Notes: generated by a model from the letters alone, not told the origin. DNA of 64,000 nucleotides from Providencia stuartii (GCA_900455155.1 UGUC01000002.1:1612001-1676000), one strand, 5' to 3'. Numbered from the stretch's first letter, positions 39,108 to 50,527 are shown. Translations and numbers: made by a program.

Positions 39108-40061
39108 TTAGTTTTTACGTGAACGTAAAACCTTTAAGCATTGATTAAGCTCTTTATCAAGCGGCGCTTGTAACCGCATTTCCTCCCCCGTTTTAGGGTG
39201 AGTAAACTTTAATGCGCTGGCATGCAAGAACAATCTTTTTAGGCCTGTATCCGCTAATTGGCTATCAAATTGTTTATCGCCATAGCGGTTATCAAACGCA
39301 ATCGGATGCCCTGCATGTAATGTATGTACACGAATTTGGTGAGTACGCCCCGTTACTGGGCTTGCTTTAACCAAAGTGGCATTATCAAAACGTTCCTCAA
39401 CCTTAAAGCGCGTCTCTGACGGTTTACCTTCAGGGCTAACACGAACAACACGTTCACCACTTTGCAAGATATTTTTTAATAACGGAGCTTGGATCACTTT
39501 GGTATGTGATTGCCAATGCCCGCGCACTAATGCGAGGTAATCTTTTTGCATCTGTTTAAGGCGCAACTGTTCGTGTAACGCTCTTAATGCTGAACGTTTT
39601 TTAGCCACCAGCAAAATCCCAGATGTGTCGCGATCCAAACGGTGCACCAACTCTAAAAAGCGTGCTTCTGGGCGAAGCGCTCTTAACCCTTCAATCACCC
39701 CAAAACTTAAGCCACTGCCGCCATGAACTGCGGTGCCTGATGGTTTATTAATGACCAGTATTGCGTCGTCTTCATAGAGAATGCAATCAGCTAACGCAGA
39801 AACTTTATCCAGTTTTGCCGAAACAGGGGCTTCTTCACGCTCAGCGACTCTTACCGGTGGTACACGGACTTGATCACCTGCAATAAGTTTATACTCAGGT
39901 TTAATACGCCCCTTATTAACCCTCACCTCACCCTTGCGAATGATGCGATAGATCATACTCTTAGGAACACCTTTTAATTTTGCGAGCAGGAAATTATCAA
40001 TACGTTGTCCGGCTTCGTCATCGCTAATATCGATAAACTGAACTTGATTTTGTGTTTTCAT
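39108..40061 (-). CDS. rluC: 23S rRNA pseudouridine synthase RluC
   Basis: A 317-residue RsuA/RluA-type synthase that modifies U955, U2504 and U2580 in E. coli 23S rRNA. An N-terminal S4 RNA-binding domain (about residues 18-75) precedes the catalytic [13 protein letters not shown] motif, with Asp in that motif as nucleophile, and RTHQIRVH follows. Divergent from rne as in E. coli. Confidence 0.95.
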   Translation of the reverse strand: MKTQNQVQFIDISDDEAGQRIDNFLLAKLKGVPKSMIYRIIRKGEVRVNKGRIKPEYKLIAGDQVRVPPVRVAEREEAPVSAKLDKVSALADCILYEDDAILVINKPSGTAVHGGSGLSFGVIEGLRALRPEARFLELVHRLDRDTSGILLVAKKRSALRALHEQLRLKQMQKDYLALVRGHWQSHTKVIQAPLLKNILQSGERVVRVSPEGKPSETRFKVEERFDNATLVKASPVTGRTHQIRVHTLHAGHPIAFDNRYGDKQFDSQLADTGLKRLFLHASALKFTHPKTGEEMRLQAPLDKELNQCLKVLRSRKN

Positions 40062-40199
40062 TCAAAAATGTGTTAACTCTGATTGATTAAATTACGACCT
40101 TATATGCGGGATATATCATACCGACTCCACAAATTTTTTTTATCATTTTTTTTTATTTGGTCAAAGAATAGCTCGTTAGTCATATTTCTAAATAAAATT

Positions 40200-40606
40200 T
40201 TCATATAACGCATGTATCGACTTGCTATAATGTCATTGGCAGTGGGATAATATGTAACTGCCATAATGTTTGATAAAACGATAATTGGCATGAAATACAG
40301 ATTTGCTATTTGATTGAGTAAAAGCGCGGCAATGGCGTAAGACGCTTCGCAAAATCAAATAATTAGCGAGCAACGAATATTAGCTTTTTGGGTTAGGAAC
40401 TTCCGTTAACAAAATTATGACGGCTTCCTGATTAAGAACGCTGAATTTTTAATCTAAAAATCAGGTTCACCGAATACTGCGCGTCTCTATACGGACGACT
40501 GCCGGGAGGCAGGCGGCTTTGTAAAAATCACGAGGCCATCGGTTTACAATAGCTCCCTTTTTCGCTGCTCTTTATTGAAAGTAAAAAATAATGAGTAAGT
40601 AACAAT
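40200..40606 (+). promoter_or_regulatory. rne promoter and long structured 5' leader
   Basis: A gene-less stretch upstream of rne. TATAAT at 40226-40231 (context TTGCTATAAT) is a good -10; transcripts from here would have a leader of about 370 bases. Inside it are hairpins, for instance CTGAATTTTTA / TAAAAATCAG near 40440-40463 and a G/C-rich element at 40490-40525. E. coli rne has a similarly long leader through which RNase E controls its own mRNA. Confidence 0.6.
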
Positions 40607-43600
40607 ATGAAAAGAATGCTAATAAACGCGACTCAACAGGAAGAGTTGCGTGTTGCCCTTGTTGACGGGCAACGACTCTATGATCTGGATATCGAAAGTC
40701 CAGGTCATGAACAAAAAAAAGCGAATATTTACAAAGGAAAAATAACTCGCATCGAACCAAGTCTTGAAGCTGCTTTTGTTGATTATGGTGCTGAAAGACA
40801 CGGTTTCCTCCCTATCAAAGAGATCGCTCGCGAATACTTCCCAAGCAATTACCACTCTCAAGGCCGCCCCAATATCAAAGATGTCCTTAAGGAAGGCCAA
40901 GAAGTTATCGTTCAGGTTGATAAAGAAGAGCGTGGCAATAAAGGTGCCGCACTCACCACGTTTATCAGCTTAGCGGGAAGTTATTTAGTACTGATGCCAA
41001 ATAACCCGCGTGCGGGTGGTATTTCTCGCCGTATTGAAGGTGAAGATCGTACAGAATTAAAAGAAGCGCTCTCCTCCCTTGAGATACCGGATGGGATGGG
41101 GTTGATTGTTCGCACCGCGGGCGTGGGTAAATCCGCAGAATCTTTACAACAAGATTTGCTCTACCGCTTACGCCACTGGGAAGCTATCAAAAAAGCGGCT
41201 GAAAACCGCCCTGCTCCGTTCTTAATACACCAAGAAAGTAACGTCATTGTTCGTGCGTTCCGTGACTATTTACGCCCAGATATCGGCGAAATCCTTATCG
41301 ATAACCCGAAAGTGGTCGAAATGGCACGTAACCATATTGAAGCGATTGGCCGTGGTGATTTTGCCAGCAAAATCAAATATTATAGCGGTGATGTTCCGCT
41401 ATTTAGCCATTATCAAATCGAATCACAAATTGAATCTGCCTTCCAACGTGAAGTACGCCTTCCATCTGGTGGTGCATTAGTGATTGATACCACCGAGGCG
41501 TTAACGGCTATCGATATCAACTCTTCACGCTCAACACGCGGCGGAGACATTGAAGAGACCGCATTTAATACAAACCTTGAAGCGGCCGATGAGATCGCAC
41601 GTCAATTACGTCTGCGTGACCTTGGCGGCTTAATTGTTATCGACTTTATCGATATGACGCCAGTCAGGCATCAACGTGAAGTTGAAAACCGCCTACGTGA
41701 GGCCGTGCGTCAAGACCGTGCACGTATTCAAATCGCCCGTATCTCGCGTTTCGGTTTATTAGAGATGTCGCGCCAGCGTTTAAGTCCATCATTAGGTGAA
41801 TCTAGCCACCATGTGTGCCCTCGTTGCTCGGGTACAGGAACCATCCGTGATAATGAATCATTGTCTCTTTCTGTTTTGCGTCTTATTGAAGAAGAAGCAT
41901 TAAAAGAGAATACACATGAAGTTCATGCTATCGTTCCGGTACAAATTGCTTCCTATCTACTTAACGAAAAGCGTAAAGCAGTCAGCGAAATCGAAACGCG
42001 TCAACGCAATGTTCGCGTGGTCATTGTGCCAAACGACCAAATGCAAACGCCTCATTTTCACGTAATCCGTATTCGTAAAGGTGAAGAAGTAAATACGCTG
42101 AGCTATAACTTAGCTCACTACCATGAAACGGAAACCTTAAACAGTACGGAAGATCCAGCCGCTGAACGTAAAGCCCCTGAGCAACCAGCTATCTCTGCTT
42201 TCGCGTTACAAGAGCCTGTAGAACAGCCTGTTACTGTTAAGTCTAAAGAGAACAAAGCACGCACTGAAACACCAAAACAAGGGGTTAAAGTGGATGCCCA
42301 GCCGAGCTTTTTTAGCAAGGTAGCTGAATTCTTCAAAAAACTCTTCGCTGGTGAAGAAGAAAAAGTTGCTGAAAAACCTGCTGAGAAAAATCGCCAAAAT
42401 AGCGGTAACGACAAGCGCCGTAACAATGAACGCCGCAATAATCGTCGTAATAATCGCCGTGATCGTGATGAAAACAGTGACAACCGCGAAAATCGCGATA
42501 ATCGTTCTAACCGTAATGCGCAATCTGACGAAGCTAACAATCGTAAAGGCCGCAATAATAAGAACGTTAATCAGCAAGATGAGCAAAACGTTGATAGCAA
42601 TAGCCGTGAAGCGCAGCAACAGCAGCGCCGCGAACAACGTGCTGAACGCCGTCGCCGTCAAGATGAAAAACGTCAACAACAAGCAGCTAAGGCACAACAA
42701 GAGGCAGTTCAAGGTGCTGATAATACACCTGTAGAGAAAGAAGAGCCTCAAGCGCGCCCTGTTACGCCTCGTCGTCAACGTCGTCAATTGACACAAAAAA
42801 TTCGTATCACTGATAACGTTGAAGCCGTAGCGCAAGAAGATGAAGTGGTTAAAGTTGCAACTGCCGTTGAAAATGATGCTATGCCTATCGCAGCACTCCC
42901 TGCTCCGACTCATGTTGATGAGCAAGTGACTGAGGTAAATAGCTCAGAACAACAAGATGTTCAAGTTGCTAACCAAGAAGATAAGCAAGATACCATCATT
43001 CCACGTCGCTCACGTCGTTCACCACGTCACCTACGTGTCAGTGGTCAGCGTCGTCGTCGTTACCGTGATGAGCGTCATCTGACAAAATCACCAATGCCTC
43101 TGTTCGCTGCCGTAGCCTCACCTGAGTTAGCGTCAGGTAAGGTGTTTATCAGCTATCCTGTTGTTCAACCACAACAAGAAACCATCGCTATCATGACCAA
43201 TGAAGAGATGCTTGAGCAACAAGGTATTGTTAGTGTAGAGGCCGTTGAAACCACCGATATCACACCTTCTCAGGTCATCGAGCAGGCTAATGAAACGGTT
43301 GAAACTGTCGCTATCGAACCAGTAGAAACCGTCACTGAAACCAACGTTAATCTTGTGGCTGAATCCGCAGATGAGCATGCAGTTTCTCTTGAACCTGCCA
43401 TTGCCCCACAAGCTGAACCGGCTGTCGTTCATACAGAGCAAGCTCTAGAAGACACTCAACCAGAGCCTGTTGTTGAAACGGCACCAACCGTTGAACCTAA
43501 AGCACCGGTCGCGGTCATTGAAGACGTTGTGATTGAGCAACCTAAAGTGGAGCCTACAGCAGAGATAGCCGAACAAGATGATCAGCCGCAAACCAGCACA

Positions 43601-43858
43601 GATGCAGTTGAAGAGCCTAAGGCTGAAGCTGTTGAAGTGCCTTATGTAGCGAAATCAACGGTTATTGTTGCAAGTAAGGCAGCACGTCATGCTTACTCAC
43701 CAATGACCAAAGCACCAGCGCCTGAAGTGGTCGAATCAACATTCGAAATCAAGGTTTACCAGCGTGAAGCCTCAACCTTTGTCAGTAAAGGTGCCGGTGG
43801 GCATGTAGCAACCAATTATGCGACATCACAAATGGCAAAACCGGCTCATTTTGAATAG
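40607..43858 (+). CDS. rne: Ribonuclease E
   Basis: A 1083-residue endonuclease and degradosome scaffold (E. coli 1061). The N-terminal half has the S1 domain (about residues 35-125), 5' sensor and DNase-I-like part ([21 protein letters not shown]) and the Zn-link cysteines at 404 and 407 (CPRC). After about residue 530 comes a low-complexity scaffold: an amphipathic [10 protein letters not shown] membrane helix near 570, Arg/Asn/Gln-rich RNA-binding stretches (600-710 and around 800-830), then an acidic Val/Glu/Pro-rich region. The C-terminus ([19 protein letters not shown]) resembles the PNPase-binding end. Confidence 0.96.
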   Translation: MKRMLINATQQEELRVALVDGQRLYDLDIESPGHEQKKANIYKGKITRIEPSLEAAFVDYGAERHGFLPIKEIAREYFPSNYHSQGRPNIKDVLKEGQEVIVQVDKEERGNKGAALTTFISLAGSYLVLMPNNPRAGGISRRIEGEDRTELKEALSSLEIPDGMGLIVRTAGVGKSAESLQQDLLYRLRHWEAIKKAAENRPAPFLIHQESNVIVRAFRDYLRPDIGEILIDNPKVVEMARNHIEAIGRGDFASKIKYYSGDVPLFSHYQIESQIESAFQREVRLPSGGALVIDTTEALTAIDINSSRSTRGGDIEETAFNTNLEAADEIARQLRLRDLGGLIVIDFIDMTPVRHQREVENRLREAVRQDRARIQIARISRFGLLEMSRQRLSPSLGESSHHVCPRCSGTGTIRDNESLSLSVLRLIEEEALKENTHEVHAIVPVQIASYLLNEKRKAVSEIETRQRNVRVVIVPNDQMQTPHFHVIRIRKGEEVNTLSYNLAHYHETETLNSTEDPAAERKAPEQPAISAFALQEPVEQPVTVKSKENKARTETPKQGVKVDAQPSFFSKVAEFFKKLFAGEEEKVAEKPAEKNRQNSGNDKRRNNERRNNRRNNRRDRDENSDNRENRDNRSNRNAQSDEANNRKGRNNKNVNQQDEQNVDSNSREAQQQQRREQRAERRRRQDEKRQQQAAKAQQEAVQGADNTPVEKEEPQARPVTPRRQRRQLTQKIRITDNVEAVAQEDEVVKVATAVENDAMPIAALPAPTHVDEQVTEVNSSEQQDVQVANQEDKQDTIIPRRSRRSPRHLRVSGQRRRRYRDERHLTKSPMPLFAAVASPELASGKVFISYPVVQPQQETIAIMTNEEMLEQQGIVSVEAVETTDITPSQVIEQANETVETVAIEPVETVTETNVNLVAESADEHAVSLEPAIAPQAEPAVVHTEQALEDTQPEPVVETAPTVEPKAPVAVIEDVVIEQPKVEPTAEIAEQDDQPQTSTDAVEEPKAEAVEVPYVAKSTVIVASKAARHAYSPMTKAPAPEVVESTFEIKVYQREASTFVSKGAGGHVATNYATSQMAKPAHFE

Positions 43859-43880
43859 TATTCTTTAAATACGTCAAACA

Positions 43881-43906
43881 GCCCTGCAACTCGCAGGGCT
43901 TTTTTA
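43881..43906 (+). terminator. rne intrinsic terminator
   Basis: Stem GCCCTGC / GCAGGGC with a five-base loop followed by six T. Confidence 0.92.
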
Positions 43907-44034
43907 TATCTATCTCTCTGCACTGAATAGCTCTCCCACTTATTTGACAGAACAATAAATCAAAACCTATTATTGATAATAAAAATTAAAACCATCATTA
44001 TTTCTATTTACTGATCGTTAATTGAAAGGAAAAT

Positions 44035-44664
44035 ATGATGGCTCATTGGGTAATTTTTGGTGCAACAAAAGGAATAGGCCTCGCATTAGCCAACATTGGC
44101 ATTCAACAAGGCCACCAAGTCACAGCCTTAGTGCGTCAGCAAACGGATGCTGAGCGGCTAACGGCTGAAGGCATACAAACCTTTATTGGCGATGCCACCG
44201 ACCCGTCTTCTTTAGAGGCGATTTTTGCATACATGACACCTGATACCGTCATATTCACCACTATTGGCGGCGGGCAAGCCGATTTTGTTGGTAATTACCA
44301 TATTATCCGCCAAGCAGAGCAGCATCAGATACATCGTTTATTATTTGTCACTTCAATTGGTTGTGGCGACAGTTGGTCAACCTTATCACCAAGAGCAAAA
44401 GCCCTTTTTGGGCAATCTGTACGCCAAAAATCAATGGCAGAGTCCTATTTACAGACTAGCGAAATAAATTACACCATTTTAAGACCTGGGGGCTTAATGA
44501 ATAGCGCGGCAACGGGTAACGCAACTTTATTAACAGGGGAAGCCCATGGTGTCGTTAGCCGAGAGGATGTCGCGAGAATATTAGCGAAGCTCGCTGAAGA
44601 TAAAAGTAGCTATAGGCAGGTTTACGCTGTTATTGACCCAGATTTAAAACCACACTGGGGTTGA
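44035..44664 (+). CDS. NAD(P)-binding protein, atypical SDR/NmrA-like
   Basis: A 209-residue Rossmann protein. GATKGIGLALANIG near residue 9 binds the dinucleotide; LLFVTSIGCGDSW and YTILRPGGLMNS are typical of the NAD(P)H-binding atypical SDR group (YwnB/BVR-B-like). No YxxxK is apparent. It is a single-gene unit between rne and yeeX. Substrate unknown; a flavin/quinone-type reductase or redox sensor are both possible. Confidence 0.72.
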   Translation: MMAHWVIFGATKGIGLALANIGIQQGHQVTALVRQQTDAERLTAEGIQTFIGDATDPSSLEAIFAYMTPDTVIFTTIGGGQADFVGNYHIIRQAEQHQIHRLLFVTSIGCGDSWSTLSPRAKALFGQSVRQKSMAESYLQTSEINYTILRPGGLMNSAATGNATLLTGEAHGVVSREDVARILAKLAEDKSSYRQVYAVIDPDLKPHWG

Positions 44665-44676
44665 TGCGATGACATT

Positions 44677-44697
44677 GAGCCGAGCTAACCTCGGCTC
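44677..44697. terminator. Bidirectional hairpin between the SDR-like gene and yeeX
   Basis: Perfect stem GAGCCGAG / CTCGGCTC with a five-base loop between convergent genes. Confidence 0.65.
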
Positions 44698-44707
44698 TAG
44701 TCTTCAA

Positions 44708-45040
44708 TTATTTCACGTCTTTTTTATTGAGTTCGCCCATCTCTTTTAATTTATTCGAGATCTCACGGCGCTCTTTGGACAGTTCCGCATTTTTAATGAT
44801 GTAATCATCAACACGGTCGTCATAATCGCTACGCATATTCGCGATAATTGCTTGAATTTCCTCGATGGTCATACCCTGTTTAATATAGTCGCTTAAGTTA
44901 TCAAGCAATAAAACACGTTTTTGGTTATCACGAATTTTCTTTTCATTGTCGGTAATTTCACGACGAATTTTATTCTTACGACGATACATACGCACAAATT
45001 CCAAAACATTATGGAAAGATTGTTTGTTAGCGTTGTCCAT
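44708..45040 (-). CDS. yeeX: YeeX family protein (DUF496)
   Basis: Small cytoplasmic, mostly helical protein closely matching E. coli YeeX ([58 protein letters not shown]). The start at 45040 ([11 protein letters not shown]) gives 110 residues, like the 109 of E. coli; a longer reading adds 13 unrelated residues. Likely coiled coil; function unknown. Confidence 0.93.
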   Translation of the reverse strand: MDNANKQSFHNVLEFVRMYRRKNKIRREITDNEKKIRDNQKRVLLLDNLSDYIKQGMTIEEIQAIIANMRSDYDDRVDDYIIKNAELSKERREISNKLKEMGELNKKDVK

Positions 45041-45202
45041 GTTTAAAAACCCTCTGTTAGAAAAACAAAACGCATTCACTCGTTACACAATACCTTCTAA
45101 CAGCACCGTGTTACAACCCTATTTCATCTATTCATTGATATAAAAACAAATAAAAAGGCATTTTTGCTCAATCGACTCCACTCACGAGCTGAATTGTTTC
45201 AG

Positions 45203-46475
45203 TTATACCTTTTGTACCTCGTCCTTAACGCCTATTTCCTGAGCAACTCTGGAAGTTTGTTTGGCAAGCGCTATTTTATCGCTGCGTAAACAGAAAGCAG
45301 ATAAAATTGTGGTGATCACGACAAAGCCCCCCATTACCAGATAAGTATCAGCAAAACCGATTTTATCGTAACCCCAGCCCGCCAACGGCGATAAAATACT
45401 CCCCACAATCGAGGTAATACAGCTAAAACCCACTAAGTACAGTGTCGATGATAAACGCTTATCAAAATGGCGACTGTTATATTTAAAAATTGCAATCAGC
45501 AATATTGGCAGCTCTACAGCATGAAGTAATTTCATAATAGAGATCATGACAGGTCCTTCGACTAAACCTGAGCCAATAATCCGCAATGCCATCACACTAC
45601 TCGCAAACAATAACCCTTTTTTGGCTCCTATGCGGTTAACAATATACGGAGCTAAAAACATACCTCCTGCTTCTAAGAAAACCTGCAATGAATTCAGATA
45701 GCCATACATTTCATTACCTGTTTTCTCATCTTGGAATTGGTGTGCGAAATAGACCATAAATTGCTGATCATAAACACTGTATATGCATGTGCCCAACACA
45801 AATAAAATCAGCGCCCAAAAACGAGGAAGTGTGAACAATTTCAAGGCGTCATCAAGGGTTATGCCGGAAGGTTTTCCATGCTCTAGGCTATTAAATGCGT
45901 TTGGTTTTGCCGTTTTTAGTTTTAATAAAATAACGAGAAAAATCGCACCGGAGAGGGTCGCCATGATAAAATTGTAATTAGGGTCAACGTTAATATTGCG
46001 ACCAGCAAAAAATGTCGCAATCGCCCAACCTAATGAGCCCCACATCCTCGCTTTGCCATATTCAAAATCACGCAAGCGACTGACGCGTTCCGTATACGAC
46101 TCAAGTACCCCAATTCCGGCATGGAAAGTCATACCGATAAAAAGACCACCGATTAAGCTTCCTACCACCACATTCCATTGCAATAAATAGCCAAACACCA
46201 TAAAAAATGGGCCAGATGATATCAAGAGTATCGCAATAAACAGTAATAAGTTCTTTCGTAGACCTAGCTTATCCTGTAAAAAGCCATAAAGAGGTTGCGC
46301 GCAAAGCGCCACTATGGAAATACATGAAAAAATGATCCCCCGTTTCAGTGCCTTCTAAACCAACATATTTTCTAAGCCAAATAGCAACAATTGAAAATGT
46401 TGACGACCAAGTAAAAAAGAAAAAAAACAGCAACGCACTCAATGACACGTAGTACTTTCTTGATTCATTATTCAT
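45203..46475 (-). CDS. LacY-family MFS oligosaccharide:H+ symporter (single frameshift)
   Basis: A twelve-helix sugar symporter of the oligosaccharide:H+ family (LacY/RafB/CscB/MelY). Starts MNNESRKYYVSLSALLFFFFFTWSS; later LQDKLGLRKNLLL (inter-helix 2-3 motif), FEYGKARMWGSLGWA and HAVELPILLIAIFKY (LacY helix 10 region) are visible. One extra C in 46337-46341 breaks it near residue 46; repaired, IIFSCISIVALCAQPLYGF continues and the protein is 423 residues. No glycosidase or repressor gene is adjacent. Sugar unknown. Confidence 0.85.
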
Positions 46476-46509
46476 TGTTATTCGCCTGCATATTCCCCTA
46501 AATGCCAAA

Positions 46510-46527
46510 AATGTTAAGGTTAACATT
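46510..46527 (-). promoter_or_regulatory. LacI-family operator O1
   Basis: AATGTTAAGGTTAACATT, an imperfect palindrome just upstream of the transporter start, resembling LacI/GalR-family operators. Its centre is 63 bases from O2. Confidence 0.6.
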
Positions 46528-46556
46528 TTTTCTAAACCAGTAAATCGCACTCAAAT

Positions 46557-46572
46557 TGTGATGTTAAGCACA
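46557..46572 (-). promoter_or_regulatory. CRP-cAMP binding site
   Basis: TGTGATGTTAAGCACA fits TGTGA-N6-TCACA with one mismatch. It lies between the two operator palindromes upstream of the sugar transporter. Confidence 0.65.
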
Positions 46573-46590
46573 TTTGTTAACGTTAACATT
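46573..46590 (-). promoter_or_regulatory. LacI-family operator O2
   Basis: TTTGTTAACGTTAACATT contains the perfect 14-base palindrome TGTTAACGTTAACA. It abuts the CRP site and would pair with O1 for repression by looping. Confidence 0.62.
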
Positions 46591-46748
46591 ACTGATTTAT
46601 GAAGCAAATCACTCTTCAGTGTCGGTATGGAGCCATTGTTTTTAGCAATATCAACTTGCGGGTTGATCTTCTGATCAACGAAAGAAAGGTCACGTAATGA
46701 AATGATAAATGTTGCTGTCACTAGCCCTCAAACGAGGGCTCGTATTAT

Positions 46749-46949
46749 CTAAACTTGGCTATTTAGAAAGGTCACTGCATCATCAAGAATGCTTTTTCGC
46801 GCTGGGTTGTTTTCTTCTTTTGCGTCCTTTTTCAACTTATCAATAATACTTTGTTTAGTCACGTCGCTATTACCCAATAGCTCTAGTGTCACATGACCTA
46901 TTTCAGATAAAATTAAACGTGTTCTTTCATCATATGTATTCATATTCAC
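46749..46949 (-). CDS. Small YmgB/AriR-like protein
   Basis: A 66-residue acidic, helical protein (MNMNTYDERTRLILSEIGH). The pattern E-x-G-x5-LL-x-N...KQSIIDKLKKDA...NPARKSILDDAVTFL resembles the small connector proteins YmgB/AriR and YcgZ, which help control biofilm and stress responses in E. coli. GAGGAT in the expected position upstream supports expression. The similarity is moderate and I cannot run a profile search. Confidence 0.5.
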   Translation of the reverse strand: MNMNTYDERTRLILSEIGHVTLELLGNSDVTKQSIIDKLKKDAKEENNPARKSILDDAVTFLNSQV

Positions 46950-47317
46950 ATCCTCTTTTTTGTTAGTCGTATTTAAAAGAGTAGATCAAAATATCCTTTA
47001 TCAGGCAAATTTTTACGCTGATTTACCTGTTTTTTCAAGAAAAAAGGGCATCTTATATCAAATGATTGATATAAATATCAATTAGATAGCAGTTTGTGCC
47101 TATTACATATTTAAATTGCAACACCAACCATTTAAGGGCCTCTGTTCAGGTTTTCACATCTATCAGGTATGATAGTCGCTACTATTTGTGAGAAGTTACC
47201 GCCTATTCTCTGGAGCAATTTTTGTGTTTATTAGCCTAAATTATTTGCCCCTTATCAGTAACCATCACAAAACCTCATCATCACAAAAATAGCAGCAAAG
47301 GCTTACGGAGAATAACG
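46950..47317. other. Divergent intergenic region before sbcB
   Basis: About 370 AT-rich bases between the small YmgB-like gene and sbcB. It should contain both promoters; I see no gene or clear regulator site. Confidence 0.45.
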
Positions 47318-48745
47318 TTGCAAGAGACTAAAAAGCAGCCTACCTTTTTTGTTCATGACTATGAAACTTTTGGTAAACACCCCGCACTTGATCGCCCCGC
47401 ACAATTTGCAGGTGTTAGAACCGATCTCGATTTTAATATTATTGATGAGCCAGAAGTCTTTTATTGCGCACCAACAGACGACTATTTGCCCCAACCAGAA
47501 GCGGTGATGATCACCGGTATTACACCACAGCTCGCCTTAGCCCAAGGCGTCAATGAGGCTGAATTCGCTAAACGGATCCACCAGCAATTTAGCCAACCGA
47601 ATACCTGTATTATGGGTTACAACAATATTCGTTTTGATGATGAAGTGACTCGAAATATTTTTTATCGTAATTTTTATGACCCTACGCTTATAGCTGGCAG
47701 CAAGGTAATTCGCGTTGGGATTTATTAGATACTGTGAGAGCGTGTTTTGCGCTACGCCCTGAAGGGATTATTTGGCCTGAAAATGATGAAGGCTTACCTA
47801 GTATGCGCCTTGAACATCTAACAAAAGCGAATGGTATCGCCCATGAAAATGCTCATGATGCGATGTCCGATGTACTCGCCACCATAAATATGGCGAAGCT
47901 GCTCAAAGCCGCTCAACCTAGAATGTTCAACTACTTCTACCAGCTAAGAAATAAAAATAAAGTTAGCCAATTAATCGACATTGTCGATATGACACCGTTG
48001 GTGCATGTTTCTGGCATGTTTGGCGCTCTACGCTCCTATATTAGCCTTGTTGCACCATTAGCATGGCACCCAGACAACCGTAATGCCGTTATTATGTGTG
48101 ATTTAGCGGCGGATATTTCACCCCTGGTTAATTTGCCCGTTGAGACTTTGCGTGAGCGCTTATATACCCCTAAAACGGAATTAGATGGCGAATTACCGGT
48201 TCCGATTAAATTAGTACACATTAATAAATGCCCTATTCTTGCGCCTGAGAAAACATTGCGTACAGAAGATGCTGAACGCACGGGGGTTGACCGCGATCTC
48301 TGCCTACGCAATTTGGAAATCTTACGTAAGCACCCCGATATTCGTCATAAAGTGATTGAAATTTTTGCCCAAGCGCAACCATTTGAAGAGCCGGATGATG
48401 TTGATGCTCAAATTTACAGTGGCTTTTTCAGTAGCTCTGACCGCTCGACGATGGATATTATTAGAGAAACACCGGAAAAAAAACCTGCCTGCGTTAGACC
48501 TCACTTTTGAAGACCCACGTATGAAAGAGCTATTTTTCCGTTATAAAGCACGTAATTACCCCTCAACCTTATCCTATGATGAGCAGCAACGCTGGTTGCA
48601 GCACCGCCGTGACTACTTTACTGAAAGCCGTTTAATGGAATATATGCAATCTATTGAGTCGTTAATGATTGAACATCAAAACGATGTTGAACGCTGTAAG
48701 CAGCTCAAAGCACTGGTCAATTACGCGGCTGAATTAGCCAGCTAA
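47318..48745 (+). CDS. sbcB: Exodeoxyribonuclease I SbcB (two frameshifts, TTG start)
   Basis: A single-strand-specific 3'-5' exonuclease. FFVHDYETFGKHPALDRPAQF carries the DxE metal ligands; HDAMSDVLATI gives the later HxAxxD motif. A T is missing at about 47683 (repaired: DPYAYSWQQGNSRWDLLD) and an extra A lies in 48476-48483 (repaired: EKNLPALDLTFED). These cancel, giving 475 residues as in E. coli. TTG at 47318 behind ACGGAG is the apparent start; no ATG fits. Confidence 0.94.
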
Positions 48746-48751
48746 TATGGG

Positions 48752-48773
48752 TTGGGCAGGGTTTCCTGCCCAA
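48752..48773. terminator. Hairpin between convergent sbcB and dld
   Basis: Perfect nine-base stem TTGGGCAGG / CCTGCCCAA with a four-base loop. It has no good T-run on the sbcB side. Confidence 0.6.
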
Positions 48774-48791
48774 AAACAACGCTTGCACTGA

Positions 48792-50527
48792 TTAGTGATC
48801 GTGATGGCAACCACAATCCCCTTCCCAATTTTTACGTTTCGTTGTTTTGCCTAAACCGGGGTTCATGGTGTTAGTCGGATCGGCTTTTTTATAGAAAGAT
48901 TTTAGCTGTGGCTGAGCTTTATATAAGTGGCCTACGTTATGCTCTGCGGGGTATTGTGCACCTCGTTCATCTAACAGCGCTAACATTTTCTCTTTCAATT
49001 CTTTTGGATCGACGCCTTTTTTCAATACATAATCTTGGTGCATCACATGACACATAAAATGCCCACAATACAGTTTATGAACTAACAATTTTTCAATTTC
49101 TGGCGGCAATTTTTCAAACCAATCACGATCATTTCGACGTAAAGCGATATCCAGCGGCAATACATCCTCAACATCTTTATTGTGTACCGCATGATAACGA
49201 ACCGCCGATCCCGCTGCGGCAAAGCGGTGTAAAAATGCTTTCGCCCCTTCCTCTGGTGTACACTCAAAATACCCCCCCATCCGCCGTTGCAAAGAAGGAT
49301 TTCAGCCAAACTTTCGCCTCATCAATACCTTCACCCGCCATTTTTAACATCAGATGATGCTCATACTTATCACGAAATTGCTTCATGCGTGGAGGTAAAT
49401 GTGCAGGCCATAATTTACTGAGTAGCTGCATAGTGCGGTCAACAAGGTTTGACGGTAACAACGGTACTTTATTTAATACGGCATCAATTCGGCCTTTGAT
49501 AGTAAAAAATAGTGGCATTTTGTCAGTGCCAAATTTATCTATCATTAAAAAAGGTATCTTTTCCGTATACTTCAGCGATATCAAAACAACCGCGGTGCAT
49601 ATACTCACCTGCTACTGGTAAGTTTTTAAATTCACTAAGAATATGACGGCGAATGTCTTCCAGAACATCCGGATTGTTTGTGCCAATATAAAACACTTGT
49701 GTTGAGGTATCGGCAGGGAAAGTATCAAGGCGGACAGCAAATACGGCTAATTTACCCGCACAACCAGATGCTTCAAACAAGCGGCGCTCATCTGCGTTAA
49801 AGCGTGATGGTGTATCCGCATTCACATCACGAACTCGCTGAGCATATTCATGGTCTGACGCCAGCTTTTCACTGTGTTCAACATCTTCTGTTCGATAACG
49901 TCGATTTTGCAAGTTCGTTAAAATTTCTTCAGGTGTATCCCCTAAGTTAATCCCTAGGTGGTTTACTAACTCCACTTTTCCATCTTCATTTACTCGCCCA
50001 TATAAGGCTAGCTCCGTATAAGCCGGGCCTCGGCGCACTAGGGAGCCACCTGAACTATTACAGATCCCGCCAACCACTGACGCCCCGATGCAAGAGGAGC
50101 CAATGAGGGAATGCGGTTCACGACCTAATGGTTTTAGTAATTTCTCGAGGTCATACAGCGTACTGCCTGGCATAGCAACAACTTGATTAAATTCAGGTAA
50201 TACTTGAATTTGATTTAATTTTAATGTGCTAATAATAACGATATCACGATCATAATCATAACCGCTTGGCGTCGAACCTTCTGTCAGCCCTGTGTTCGCG
50301 GCTTGCATAATCACTATTTTATCCGCCTCGACACAGGCTTTAAAAACATACCATTGTTCTAATAACGTGGTGGGGAAGACGACCGCAATAGCATTACCGA
50401 TACCTGAGCGAAACCCTTTGCGGTAACGTTCTGTTTTATGGGGTTTAGTCAGGATATTTTTTTTACCAACAATATTGGTGAGTGTCAGTAATAATCGTTG
50501 ATTTTCAGGGCTGTTTACTGCATTCAT
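48792..50527 (-). CDS. dld: Quinone-dependent D-lactate dehydrogenase Dld (two frameshifts)
   Basis: An FAD-containing peripheral membrane dehydrogenase feeding electrons from D-lactate to quinone. ADKIVIMQAANTGLTEGSTP and REPHSLIGSSCIGASVVGGICNSSGGSLVRRGPAYTE form the FAD domain. Extra bases in six A (49547-49552) and seven C (49272-49278) split it; repaired, FLMIDKFGTDKMPLFF and DGGYFECTPEEGAKAF continue. 577 residues, E. coli 571. The extra C-terminal tail GDCGCHHDH is cysteine/histidine rich and absent from the E. coli protein. Confidence 0.94.

Noticed and set aside
40100-40291. A 63-codon frame on the minus strand between rluC and rne
   Set aside because: It lies in AT-rich upstream sequence opposite the rne promoter, with no good RBS or family resemblance.
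42206-42925. Long minus-strand frame (239 codons) inside rne
   Set aside because: It arises from the repetitive Arg/Asn/Gln codons of the RNase E scaffold on the other strand; rne is intact and well conserved.
45783-46190. Two plus-strand frames opposite the MFS gene
   Set aside because: They are shadows of a well-supported transporter gene and have no RBS or family features.
49264-49608. A separate small gene in the middle of dld
   Set aside because: Its translation (MIDKFGTDKMPLFF...) is the Dld middle section between two indels.
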